Of a stretch of DNA of 64,000 bases, positions 24,848 through 34,992 are shown in pieces. Position 1 is the stretch's first letter. Each line of letters begins with the position of its first letter. The DNA lies in NCBI GenBank assembly GCA_016713875.1, contig JADJOI010000003.1, forward strand, positions 1,612,001 through 1,676,000. The letters are read 5' to 3'. The notes below the pieces were generated by a model, which searched no databases, was not told the DNA's origin, and worked only from the letters and a program-made list of their open reading frames with translations. A program made the position numbers and the translations under genes. The DNA is from Flavobacteriales bacterium. GTDB lineage: Bacteria > Bacteroidota > Bacteroidia > Flavobacteriales_F > PHOS-HE28.

Positions 24848-26356
24848 TCACTGCACGGGGCACGCCTTCACGAAGGCGAGGGCCGCCTCCATGTGGTCGT
24901 GCATCACGGCGTCGACCCGCAGGAAGGGCACGTGCCGGCGGAAGTCGGCGACGAAGTCCTCCACGGCCTCGGAGCTGCGCGCCGGGCGACGGAACTCCAA
25001 CGCCTGCGCGGCGGCGAACAGCTCGATGGCCAGGATCCGCTCCACGTCCTGCACCACGTCCCACGTCTTGATGGCCGCGGCGGCACCCATGCTCACGTGG
25101 TCCTCCTGGCCGTTGCTGCTGTCGATGGTGTCCACGCTGTTGGGCATCGCGCGTTGCTTGTTGGCGCTCACGAGCGAGGCGGCGGTGTACTGCGGGATCA
25201 TGAAGCCGCTGTTGAGCCCTGGCTCGGCCACCAGGAATGCGGGCAGCCCACGCTGACCACTGATCAGCTTGAAGAGGCGCCGTTCGCTGATGCTGCCCAG
25301 CTCGGCCGCGGCGATGGCCATGAAGTCCAGGGCGAGGGCCAGCGGCTGGCCGTGGAAGTTGCCCGCGCTGATCACCAGGTCATCATCGTCGAACACCGTG
25401 GGGTTGTCGGTCACGGCCTCCAGCTCACGCTCCACCACGCGTTCCACGTAGGCGAGGGCATCGCGGCTGGCGCCATGCACCTGCGGGATGCAGCGGAAGG
25501 AGTACGGGTCCTGCACGTGGGCCTTGCGGCGCAGGATCAGCTGGCTGCCTTCGAGCAGGCGGCGCAGGCGGCCGGCCACCACGGCCTGTCCGGGATGGGG
25601 GCGCACGGCGTGCACCGAGGCGTGGAAGGGTTCGATGCGTCCGTCGAAGGCGTCGAGGCTCACCGCCGCGATGAGGTCCGCCAGGTCGGCCAGACGCGCC
25701 ATGCGCAGCGAGAGCAGCGCGGCATAGCTGTTCATGAACTGCGTGCCGTTCAGCAGGGCGAGGCCCTCCTTGGGCCCGAGCTCCAACGGCGCCCAGCCCA
25801 GCGCCTTCAGCGCCTTGGCCGCGGGCATGCGTTTTCCCTGGAACAGCACCTCGCCCAAGCCGAGCAGCGGCAGACTGAGGTGCGCGAGCGGGGCCAGGTC
25901 GCCGGAGGCCCCGAGCGAGCCGCGCTCGTACACCACGGGCAGCACGTCGGCGTTGTGCATGTCGATCAGCCGCTGCACGGTGGCCAGCGCCACCGCGCTG
26001 TGCCCGAAGGCCATGTTCTGCACCTTCAGCACCAGCATGGCGCGCACGATGTCGGCGGCCACGGGATCGCCGCTGCCGCAGGCATGGCTCATCACCAGGT
26101 TCCGCTGCAGCTGCGCCAGGTCCTTCTTGGCAATGGACTTGTCATACAACGAACCGAAACCGGTGTTCACGCCATAGATCGGCGCATCGCTCTTTTTCAG
26201 GCGATCGCTGAGGTAGGCGTGGCTCCGCTTCACGGCGGCCACCGCGTCCCGGGACAGGGCGATCGGGCGGCGCTGCGCGATGATGGCGTCCAGTTCGTGC
26301 AGCGTGAGGCCCACGGTGCCGATGGCGTGCGGGCCGGTGGTGGAAGTTCTTTTCAT
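24848..26356 (-). CDS. hutH: histidine ammonia-lyase
   Basis: A 502-aa enzyme, the usual size, that deaminates histidine to urocanate as the first step of histidine breakdown. The MIO cofactor forms from the Ala-Ser-Gly in GSLGASGDLAPLAH. Other family motifs are YGVNTGFGSLYD and SANKQRAMPNSVDTIDSSNG. The ATG at 26354-26356 was chosen because the 16 codons above it are unlike the family. No hutU, hutI or hutG lies beside it, although an arginase-family gene is found at 39233. Confidence 0.95.
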   Translation of the reverse strand: MKRTSTTGPHAIGTVGLTLHELDAIIAQRRPIALSRDAVAAVKRSHAYLSDRLKKSDAPIYGVNTGFGSLYDKSIAKKDLAQLQRNLVMSHACGSGDPVAADIVRAMLVLKVQNMAFGHSAVALATVQRLIDMHNADVLPVVYERGSLGASGDLAPLAHLSLPLLGLGEVLFQGKRMPAAKALKALGWAPLELGPKEGLALLNGTQFMNSYAALLSLRMARLADLADLIAAVSLDAFDGRIEPFHASVHAVRPHPGQAVVAGRLRRLLEGSQLILRRKAHVQDPYSFRCIPQVHGASRDALAYVERVVERELEAVTDNPTVFDDDDLVISAGNFHGQPLALALDFMAIAAAELGSISERRLFKLISGQRGLPAFLVAEPGLNSGFMIPQYTAASLVSANKQRAMPNSVDTIDSSNGQEDHVSMGAAAAIKTWDVVQDVERILAIELFAAAQALEFRRPARSSEAVEDFVADFRRHVPFLRVDAVMHDHMEAALAFVKACPVQ

Positions 26357-26407
26357 GATCTGCCGTTCGGTCGTTGTGTGCCGGGCCGCTCCGCTCCTGC
26401 CCAATGA

Positions 26408-26977
26408 TCACAACTGGCGTTCAAAGATGTAGATGTGCCCCTTCTTCGGATGGAGGAAGTAGAGCGAACCCAGGTTCCCTTCCCAAACCTCATAGTCCGC
26501 GGGAGGATCGAACCAGTCCGGCGCCCCATGGATCACCTGGTGCTCCACCGATCGCTCGAACCGCTTGCTCATGACGAAGTCCTTGGCGCGCGGGAACCGG
26601 AGCTCGAGGTACAGGGTGTACTCCTTGGACCAGTGGGCCGAGGCCCAGTACTCGCCGTTGAGCACCTGCATGTCCTCGCCGGGTTCCTCGCCGGCCCAAT
26701 ACCGGTAGGTCGCCAGCGCGCCTACATGGTGGCCATCGTCCTCCTCCTGCTCCTGTTCCTGTTCAACTTCCTCCTCGACGGGTACGGGTGCAGGAACCTC
26801 CGGAACACCCCTGTCCTTGATCGGGATGGCTTCCACCGCCGCACCACTTCCCGCAGGTGGATCAGGAGAACCACAGGCGAAGTGCAGGACACAGGCCAGC
26901 AACGCAGCAAGGCAGGACGGCAGGAACGCGCGGCTCCAAGGGGCACCGACCCGATGTGTCCGATCACATCCGCTCAT
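26408..26977 (-). CDS. probable lipoprotein of unknown function
   Basis: A 189-aa protein with a long N-terminal signal (ALLACVLHFACGS); the Cys before GS is the likely lipid attachment site. A Pro/Glu-rich linker with an EEEVEQEQEQEEDD run follows, then a small aromatic-rich domain (WSKEYTLYLELRFPRAKDF, LGSLYFLHPKKGHIYIFE). I do not recognise the family. Its ATG overlaps the hisS stop by one base on the minus strand, so it is likely translated from the hisS message. Confidence 0.7.
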   Translation of the reverse strand: MSGCDRTHRVGAPWSRAFLPSCLAALLACVLHFACGSPDPPAGSGAAVEAIPIKDRGVPEVPAPVPVEEEVEQEQEQEEDDGHHVGALATYRYWAGEEPGEDMQVLNGEYWASAHWSKEYTLYLELRFPRAKDFVMSKRFERSVEHQVIHGAPDWFDPPADYEVWEGNLGSLYFLHPKKGHIYIFERQL

Positions 26978-28326
26978 CAGGTGGAACTGATGTCCATGGC
27001 ACTGAACAGGCCCACCAGCTCCTCCTGCCTCACGGCCTTCTGCTCACCGCTCTTCATGTCCTTCACGGTGATGATGCCCTGCTTCAGCTCGTTCTCGCCG
27101 AGGATGGCCACATAGGGGATGCTCTTGTCGTCGGCGTACTTGAACTGCTTGGCCATCTTGGCCTTGTCGGGGTAGAGCTCGGCCGCGATGCCCGCGTCGC
27201 GCACCTGGCGCAGCAGCTTCAGGCAGTGCTGCGCTTCCGCCTCGCCGAAGTTGGCAAAGAGCAGCTTGGTACTGCCGCCCAGCTCTGCGGGGAACTTGTT
27301 CGTCTCCAGCAGCACGTCGTAGATGCGGTCGGCGCCGAAGCTGATGCCCACCCCGCTCATGCCCTTCAGGCCGAACACGCCAGTGAGGTCGTCATAGCGG
27401 CCGCCCCCGCTGATGCTGCTCTGGAGCGTGCCTTCCATGGCCTTCACCTCGAAGATCGCGCCGGTGTAATAATCGAGGCCGCGGGCGAGCGTGGGGTCGA
27501 ACTCGAGCGAAGCGCTCTTCAATGCACCGACCGTATCGAACACGAACGCGAGCTCCTTCAGGCCTTCCTGCGCCACTACGCTTGCCGCAAGCCATTGCTC
27601 CAACTGCGGACGCTGTTCCCTCCAGGTGCCCTTCAGTTCGAAGAGCGGCGCGATGCCCGCTATCGCCGCATTGCTCACGCCCTTCGTGCGCATCTCCTCC
27701 TCCACCTTCTCACGGCCGATCTTGTCGAGCTTGTCGATGGCGGTGACGATGTCCACCACCTTGTCCGGCTGACCGCTCACTTCGGCGATGCCGCTGAGCA
27801 CCTTGCGGTTGTTCAGCTTGATGGCCACCTGCAGCCCGAGCTCCGTGAAAGCCTCGTCGAGCAGCATCACCAGCTCCACCTCGTTCAGCAGGCTGGTGCT
27901 GCCGATCATGTCCGCATCGCACTGGTAGAACTCGCGGTAGCGCCCCTTCTGCGGCCGGTCGGCCCGCCACACGGGCTGGATCTGGTAGCGCTTGAAGGGG
28001 AAGGCCAGCTCGTTCTGGTGCTGAACGACGTAGCGTGCGAAGGGTACGGTGAGGTCGTAGCGGAGCGCTTCGTCCGCGAAGCCTTTGCTGCGGTCTTCCA
28101 AGGCGCGCTCAAGCTCCGCACCACGCTTCAGGACCTTGAAGATCAACCGGTCCCCCTCCTCTCCATACTTGCCGGTCAGCGTTTCCAGGTGCTCCATCGC
28201 CGGCGTTTCCAGCGGCAGGAAGCCGTACTTCTGGAAGACCTTCTCGATGGTGGAGAAGATGTACTTGCGGCGCAGCATCTCCTGCGGACCGAAGTCGCGG
28301 GTGCCCTTGGGAATGGACGGCTTCAT
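26977..28326 (-). CDS. hisS: histidine--tRNA ligase
   Basis: A 449-aa class II aminoacyl-tRNA synthetase that charges tRNA-His. Motif 2 is RYREFYQCDADMIG, the histidine-specific motifs are RGLDYYTGAIFEV and SGGGRYDDLTG, and motif 3 is GVGISFGADRI. A C-terminal anticodon-binding domain follows. The ATG at 28324-28326 gives the usual KPSIPKGTRDFGP N-terminus. The heptamer array of CAAGNNN words begins at the very next base upstream, so the leader of this essential gene is made of that repeat. Confidence 0.96.
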   Translation of the reverse strand: MKPSIPKGTRDFGPQEMLRRKYIFSTIEKVFQKYGFLPLETPAMEHLETLTGKYGEEGDRLIFKVLKRGAELERALEDRSKGFADEALRYDLTVPFARYVVQHQNELAFPFKRYQIQPVWRADRPQKGRYREFYQCDADMIGSTSLLNEVELVMLLDEAFTELGLQVAIKLNNRKVLSGIAEVSGQPDKVVDIVTAIDKLDKIGREKVEEEMRTKGVSNAAIAGIAPLFELKGTWREQRPQLEQWLAASVVAQEGLKELAFVFDTVGALKSASLEFDPTLARGLDYYTGAIFEVKAMEGTLQSSISGGGRYDDLTGVFGLKGMSGVGISFGADRIYDVLLETNKFPAELGGSTKLLFANFGEAEAQHCLKLLRQVRDAGIAAELYPDKAKMAKQFKYADDKSIPYVAILGENELKQGIITVKDMKSGEQKAVRQEELVGLFSAMDISST

Positions 28327-28380
28327 CAAGCTTCAAGTAGCAAGTGACAAGGGACAAGGGACAAGTCCCTTGCTCCTTGG
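28327..28380. repeat. heptamer-word array (CAAGNNN) abutting hisS start
   Basis: Six consecutive 7-bp units on the plus strand (CAAGCTT, CAAGTAG, CAAGTGA, CAAGGGA, CAAGGGA, CAAGTCC; 28327-28368), then inverted words CTTGCTC and CTTGG. CAAGGGA/TCCCTTG can pair as a 7-bp hairpin with loop CAAG. The array touches the hisS start codon. Confidence 0.8.
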
Positions 28381-28431
28381 TGCACGTGAGGCCGCGAAAG
28401 TACGGGGCGGGGCGCGGAGGCCCGGGCCGGC

Positions 28432-29436
28432 TCACTCCTTCACGAAGCGCAGGGGCGGGATGCTGTCGTCATCCACCCGCACCACATAGAGCCCCGGCTT
28501 GAGGTCGGCGATGTCGATCGTGACCGCGTGGTCTTGCACCCGGGCACGCTGCACCAGATGGCCGGCCGGGTCGAACACGAACACCTCCTGACCGTGCGCC
28601 TGATCCGGGGGCACCAGCATGAACAGAGCATCGCCACGGCGGAGAAGCTGCAGCATGGGCAGCGACTCCTCATCCAGTCCCGTGGTGATCATCGGGCTGC
28701 GGAAGCTGAAGGCCTCCAGGAACACGCCGCTGTCGAAGGCTGCATCAGCCATGTCCGCGATGGCCACTTTGAAATGGTAGGTGAGACCGGGCTGCACCAC
28801 GGCGAAGGCCGTGAGGTTGGTGGTGAAGCCATCGTAGGACACATACTGCCCGGCGACCGGCGTCTCGTTGTTGTGGTAGTACCCGGTGTTCAGCAGGTCG
28901 TTCACGTTGTTGATGGCCACGATGGTGCCCCCGGGAATGGCAGCCACGTTCACACGCGGCATGAAGCCCGGGCCGCTGAGGTAGATGGCGAAAGCGTCGT
29001 TGAAGGACGAGCCCACGAACTCCTGGTACTCCTCGCTACCGAAGCTGAAGTTGAAGAGCAAGGTGTCGCCCTGGGGCACGCAATCGAACTCCAGCACGCA
29101 GGCGTCGTTGGTGGGGATGCCCGTACCGGCATCCAGGTCAAGATCCGGATCCCCCGGCGATCCCCAGCCCAAGGTGGCCCAGTTGCCCACCGGACCGGTC
29201 ACCAGATCGGCCATTCCCGTGGTGAGCACGAGCCCTTCGGTGATGGCCAGCTCGGAGGTGCCGATGAAGTGGCCCATGGCCGCTTCGGGGCAGTTCACCG
29301 TGACGTTGCTGACCACCACACCGATGCCTTCGAGCAGGGTGCTGATGGAGCCCACGGTGAGGCTGTCGGTGATGGTGAGCTGGGCCTGGGCGGAGAGGGC
29401 GCCGGCGCAGGCCAGCAGGGTCAGGGTCCGTGGCAT
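28432..29436 (-). CDS. secreted choice-of-anchor L protein with T9SS sorting domain
   Basis: A 334-aa exported protein (signal peptide MPRTLTLLACAGALSAQA). It has a choice-of-anchor L domain: GIPTNDACVLEFDCVPQGDT, NFSFGSEEYQEFVGSSFNDA, then FAIYLSGPGF and an end near FKVAIADMADAAFDSGVFLE. The C-terminal 75 residues form a T9SS type A sorting domain (LQLLRRGDALFM, VFDPAGHLVQRARV, LKPGLYVVRVDDD). It is a surface or secreted protein of unknown ligand. A terminator for the next upstream minus-strand gene separates it from its neighbour. Confidence 0.88.
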   Translation of the reverse strand: MPRTLTLLACAGALSAQAQLTITDSLTVGSISTLLEGIGVVVSNVTVNCPEAAMGHFIGTSELAITEGLVLTTGMADLVTGPVGNWATLGWGSPGDPDLDLDAGTGIPTNDACVLEFDCVPQGDTLLFNFSFGSEEYQEFVGSSFNDAFAIYLSGPGFMPRVNVAAIPGGTIVAINNVNDLLNTGYYHNNETPVAGQYVSYDGFTTNLTAFAVVQPGLTYHFKVAIADMADAAFDSGVFLEAFSFRSPMITTGLDEESLPMLQLLRRGDALFMLVPPDQAHGQEVFVFDPAGHLVQRARVQDHAVTIDIADLKPGLYVVRVDDDSIPPLRFVKE

Positions 29437-29466
29437 GATCCCGGGTTTGGTGAGGTGAACCTACCG

Positions 29467-29505
29467 AAAAAAGCGGACCGCCCGGGCTGAGCCCTTGGGC
29501 GGTCC
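29467..29505 (-). terminator. intrinsic terminator of the dioxygenase-fusion gene
   Basis: GGACCGCCC (29475-29483) pairs with GGGCGGTCC (29497-29505), with an inner GGGC-TGA-GCCC stem. On the minus strand the hairpin is followed by six T (complement of 29467-29472). It lies about 200 bp beyond the stop at 29705. The rest of that gap (29506-29704) shows nothing recognisable. Confidence 0.85.
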
Positions 29506-29704
29506 ACCCACCAGAATGTCCCGCAGTGGGGACGCTTCGCACCACAAGGGTAGACGAACGCGGCGTGCGGAACACGCCAAGATCGCGAGCCGATATACCG
29601 GTCAGGCGGCTCGTGGGTGGCTGGTGGCCACCGTGGTGGGTGCCTGCGGAGCGCTGGTCAACGCCCGTCGACGGTGGTTCGCAAGGCTCCGCCCCCGACC
29701 CGCC

Positions 29705-30901
29705 TCACTGCTTCACGATCCGCTGTGCCTTCACCGGCCGGCCGTCCAGCTGCAGCAGACAGAGGTAGGTGCCCGCACCGACCGATGACCCGTTGGCGGC
29801 ACGGTCGTCCCAGGCGGTGGTGTAGCGCCCCTGTGCCTTGCTCTCGTCCACCAGCGTCACGAGCACCCGGCCCTGGAGGTCGGCGATGTGCACCGCCGCA
29901 CGCGCGGGCCGGAAGACGTTGAAGTGGATGTTGCCGAGCTCCCGCATCGGGTTGGGATGCACGGGCAGCAGGTCGCCCTCGGTGCCGAAGCGGTTCGGCT
30001 TCACCGCCGTCTGCCCGTCCAGCACGATGTCGAACACCCCTTCCTGGGCGGTGCCGCCGATGGGGTTCAGGGGGATGATGCGTTGCACGGCGTCGGGCTG
30101 TGAGGCCCATGGGTCGGCTGGGATGTACGGGTCGCCCTCGAAGTAGAGCTGGGTGGTGAGCTCGGGGAAGCCTGCATGGTTCACCCGGAAGTGGATGTGC
30201 CTGGGCCGGTACTGGTTGCCATTGAGGTAGTCTCCGGGCATGATGGTCTCGAAGGCGTACTGCCCGTTCGCATCGCTGTACAGCGTGGCCCGCAGCCGGA
30301 AGTCGGTCGACGTGTCGTACACCGCCGCGGCGTTCGCCTGCCACACCTCGATCATGGCGTTCGGCACCGAGGTGATGCAGATGCTGCTCAGCACCGTGCC
30401 CGCGATGAACAGGTGGTCCCCCGGTTCGTTGGTGTCGGCCACCAGGGTGGTCACCGGCGATCCGGCGAGGTAGGAGGGCCCCAGGATGTCGTCGGTGGTG
30501 GGCAGGCAGCCGCCCATGGGCGCCTCGGCGAGCTGCGCGGCGTCCACCGCAAAGCTCTTGGGGCCCTGGGCCCACGCGAAGAGCTCGGCGCGCGCGGCAT
30601 GGCCCTGGCCCAGCAGCGCCTCCGGGCTGAACATCACCACCAGGCCGGCGCTGCTGGGCGACCGCTCCAGCTGGTGCACCTGCCCCGGCGCCACCACGTG
30701 CACGCAGGGGGCGGTGAAGGCGATGCGCTCCAGGTCGATCATGTGGGCGCCGCCGCCCTGCGTGAAGAAGAAGAGTTCGTTGAAATCGTGGCGGTGCACC
30801 GGGCCTGGCATGGGCCGGGGCTTGGGGCCGAAGCGCTCCACCCGCGTGGGCATGCGCGACGGGGCGGGCAGGTGGTGGACCGGAATGTGCGGGTCGGACA
30901 T
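29705..30901 (-). CDS. AraC-cupin / intradiol dioxygenase / T9SS-tail fusion protein
   Basis: A 398-aa chimera of three parts. Residues about 25-110 match the N-terminal sensor cupin of AraC regulators (PVHRHDFNELFFFTQGGGAH, VHVVAPGQVHQLERS). Residues about 125-290 are an intradiol ring-cleavage dioxygenase with all four iron ligands in place: Tyr in NAAAVYDTS, Tyr in PGDYLNGNQY and both His in RPRHIHF. The end (about 315-398) is a T9SS/FlgD-like sorting domain (LQGRVLVTLVDESKAQGRYT). The DNA-binding half of AraC is absent and so is a signal peptide, so an exported-type enzyme is joined to a cytoplasmic sensor. A deletion fusion is the simplest explanation. Confidence 0.8.
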   Translation of the reverse strand: MSDPHIPVHHLPAPSRMPTRVERFGPKPRPMPGPVHRHDFNELFFFTQGGGAHMIDLERIAFTAPCVHVVAPGQVHQLERSPSSAGLVVMFSPEALLGQGHAARAELFAWAQGPKSFAVDAAQLAEAPMGGCLPTTDDILGPSYLAGSPVTTLVADTNEPGDHLFIAGTVLSSICITSVPNAMIEVWQANAAAVYDTSTDFRLRATLYSDANGQYAFETIMPGDYLNGNQYRPRHIHFRVNHAGFPELTTQLYFEGDPYIPADPWASQPDAVQRIIPLNPIGGTAQEGVFDIVLDGQTAVKPNRFGTEGDLLPVHPNPMRELGNIHFNVFRPARAAVHIADLQGRVLVTLVDESKAQGRYTTAWDDRAANGSSVGAGTYLCLLQLDGRPVKAQRIVKQ

Positions 30902-30971
30902 GCGGAGGATGGACGGCGCCGGCCCGCCGGACGATGCCTGGGAGCCGCGGATCAGTGCGTGTCCTCCGGCC

Positions 30972-32666
<1,695 letters not shown>

Positions 32667-32759
32667 TGTCGTCTTGGATCTGCGGTTACTGGAGGACGTT
32701 GCCAGGGCAACGGGGCCGCAAAGGTCGCGCTTCGGCGCGAACATCCGGCGGCCGGCCGC

Positions 32760-34493
32760 CTAGCGCACGGTGGCGCGCCAGAGCTCCAGCCGCTTCCAGT
32801 CCTTCACCCGGTCGGGGGCCGTCAGCTGGTCGGGGCGGTGGTCGTGGTGGAGAAGCACCCCTTCCAGCGTCTGCTCCCGGGCCGGGCTCACCAGGACGTA
32901 CAGCGTGGCGCCCGGGGTCGTGGGCCGGTACAGCGCCTCGATGGGGATCCTCTGCTCCATGAAGTGGAACTCCACCGGCGCCTCCCACGGGAACTCGGTC
33001 ATCACGCGGTCGGCGGGCTTCAGCGCGCCGCGGAAGTACTCGGCCGTGCCGGCCGCCTCCGGAAAGCGCTCGATGCGGTCCTGGATGCCGCGCATGCCGG
33101 TCCATGAGAGACCGACCAGCACCACCAGGGCGGTGACGCTGGTGCGCACACGCTTGCTGAGCTTGGGCAACAGGGTCTCCTGCAGCAGCTTCAGCAGGTA
33201 GAACAGGGCGATGGCCGAGCTGAGGTGGAACACGAAGAGCGTGTAGATCCACACCCGGGGCGGGGCCACCAGCCGCTGGGCGATCACGATCGGGATGGCC
33301 CCGAGCGCCATGGCCACAAACAACAGCCGGAACTTGCTGCTGATGTACGCCGCGTAGACCAGGCCGACGAGGCCCAGCAGGCTGATCCAGGTGGCGGCGG
33401 TGTCGTTGAGATAGGCGTAAAGGTCGAAGGTGCGGTCCTGATGCGTGGCCGAGAACACCTCCCAACTGTTGTCGCCCATGGTGGGGTGGTGGAAGAGCTG
33501 GCCCAGGCCGTGCACCACGATCACCGGCATGTACAACGCACCGGTGAGCAGCATGAAGATCCCAAAGGACAAGGCCAGACGTTGCATGCGCTTGGCAAGG
33601 GTGGTGTCATAGGCGGTCATCAGATGAAGCACCAGCCAGAGGTAGCACGCGGCCGCGATGTAGAGCATGGTGGTCACGGTCCACATCCCGAGCGCATTGA
33701 TCACGGCCAGGGCGATGGCGCTGCCGAGGGCATTGGTCTTGGCGAAGTGGCGGCCGGCCAGCCAGCCCAGCAGCAGCAGGCACCAGGTGAGGCTGTAGCC
33801 ACGGCCCAGCGCACTGTACTCGATCAGGGCGCCGCTGGAGGCCACGAAGGCCAGCATGAGCAGCGCGATGTACCGGTTGAAGTGGGCCCGGGCGAAGAGG
33901 TAGGCCAGCGGCATGGCCAGGATGCCCGCGAGCAGGGCCGGAAGACGGAGGCTCCACAGGTGAACCCCGAGGACCGCCGTGCTCAGCTTCACCAGCAGGG
34001 TGTGCAGGATCTGGTTGTTCGGGTAGCTGTAGTCGGAGATGATCACCGGCAGAGGGCGCACGGCGTAATACACGTAGGTGAAGGCCTCGTCATAGATGAT
34101 GGGCGCCTGCATCTGCAGGATGCGCAGCACGGCCCCGGCGGCGATGAGGCCGGCCACGAAGAGCTTGTGCGTGCGTGACGTGCGCTTGTTCAGCTTCACG
34201 AGCGAACGGCGCAGGTCGGTCCACAGGGCTCCGCGCTGCACCTCGCCGCGCGGGAGCGAACGGGCCAGCAGGCGCCCACCGGCGAACACCAGCCCCGCTG
34301 CCGCACCGGCGGCCATCGCCAGCATCCGAAGGTTGCCGCGCACCCGCTCGTGGAAGGCCCGGGTGTACGTCTCCACGTCCCCATCGGGCGCCAGCCCGTC
34401 CACATAGCCCTTCACCGGCGCGAAGCCCAGCCGCGAGAGCCACCAGGCCATGGCGGCCAGCATCAGGAGAAGGAAGGAGGTGAGAAGGACCAT
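32760..34493 (-). CDS. polytopic membrane protein, GT39/ArnT-like glycosyltransferase
   Basis: A 577-aa protein with about 11-13 membrane helices. The first large loop carries PIIYDEAFTYVYYAVRPLP, the acidic DE pair typical of the catalytic loop in GT-C glycosyltransferases (PMT/ArnT, RgtA types), and a second motif YSYPNNQILHTLLVKLS. Such enzymes move sugars from polyprenyl-phosphate donors to lipids, glycans or proteins on the outer face of the inner membrane. The ATG at 34491-34493 begins the first helix. The C-terminal periplasmic part holds the conserved PWEAPVEFHF stretch. The acceptor is unknown. Confidence 0.8.
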   Translation of the reverse strand: MVLLTSFLLLMLAAMAWWLSRLGFAPVKGYVDGLAPDGDVETYTRAFHERVRGNLRMLAMAAGAAAGLVFAGGRLLARSLPRGEVQRGALWTDLRRSLVKLNKRTSRTHKLFVAGLIAAGAVLRILQMQAPIIYDEAFTYVYYAVRPLPVIISDYSYPNNQILHTLLVKLSTAVLGVHLWSLRLPALLAGILAMPLAYLFARAHFNRYIALLMLAFVASSGALIEYSALGRGYSLTWCLLLLGWLAGRHFAKTNALGSAIALAVINALGMWTVTTMLYIAAACYLWLVLHLMTAYDTTLAKRMQRLALSFGIFMLLTGALYMPVIVVHGLGQLFHHPTMGDNSWEVFSATHQDRTFDLYAYLNDTAATWISLLGLVGLVYAAYISSKFRLLFVAMALGAIPIVIAQRLVAPPRVWIYTLFVFHLSSAIALFYLLKLLQETLLPKLSKRVRTSVTALVVLVGLSWTGMRGIQDRIERFPEAAGTAEYFRGALKPADRVMTEFPWEAPVEFHFMEQRIPIEALYRPTTPGATLYVLVSPAREQTLEGVLLHHDHRPDQLTAPDRVKDWKRLELWRATVR

Positions 34494-34586
34494 GCGCTGC
34501 GGACGGGGCACGGCCAAAAGTAGCCGACGGCGCGTGGCCGGGCCGCCCGCCGCCCATCCCATCGGACAGGCCGCCGGTCACAAAAA

Positions 34587-34643
34587 GGTACTTTGCCTTG
34601 CATAGTACCAACCCAAGCACATATGTTTGCATCGTCAAGTACC
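34587..34643 (+). promoter_or_regulatory. padR promoter with candidate operator half-sites
   Basis: GGTACT (34587-34592) and AGTACC (34604-34609) form an inverted repeat with 11 bp between; a third AGTACC lies at 34638-34643. TATGTTTG at 34622-34629 fits TAnnTTTG, with TTG at 34598-34600 (21 bp upstream). The repeats straddle the promoter, as expected for autoregulation by the PadR protein. Confidence 0.5.
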
Positions 34644-34656
34644 AGACACAGCCCAG

Positions 34657-34992
34657 ATGAACGTCGAGAACACCAAGGCGCAGATGCGGAAAGGCGTGCT
34701 GGAGTACTGCATCCTGTCGGTGCTGTCGCAGGAGGAGCTGTATCCTCCGGACATCATCGCCAAGCTGAAGGACGCGAAGCTGATCGTGGTGGAGGGCACC
34801 CTGTACCCCCTGCTCACGCGGCTGAAGGATGCCGGATTCCTGACCTACCGCTGGGAGGAGAGCCGAAGCGGCCCCCCGCGGAAGTACTACAAGCTGACCC
34901 CCGTGGGGCAGAAGTTCCTGAACGAACTGGATGAGACCTGGGACGAGCTTGCCCAGGCGGTGAAAAAGATGACCCGACGCAACGCACGATGA
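34657..34992 (+). CDS. PadR family transcriptional regulator
   Basis: A 111-aa winged-helix repressor. Family signs are KAQMRKGVLEYCILSVLSQE, YPPDIIAKLKDAKLIVVEGT, LYPLLTRLKDAGFLTYRWEE and SRSGPPRKYYKLTPVGQKFL. The in-frame TTG upstream (34627) lies inside the -7 element, so the ATG at 34657 is preferred. The stop overlaps the ATG of the PspC gene (ATGA), the usual padR-pspC pairing, which implies that it controls that envelope-stress gene. The ligand is unknown. Confidence 0.93.
   Translation: MNVENTKAQMRKGVLEYCILSVLSQEELYPPDIIAKLKDAKLIVVEGTLYPLLTRLKDAGFLTYRWEESRSGPPRKYYKLTPVGQKFLNELDETWDELAQAVKKMTRRNAR

Noticed and set aside
24848..26356. complete histidine-utilisation operon
   Set aside because: Only hutH is present here; the neighbours are a T9SS protein, a lipoprotein and hisS, and no urocanase or imidazolonepropionase gene is in the window.
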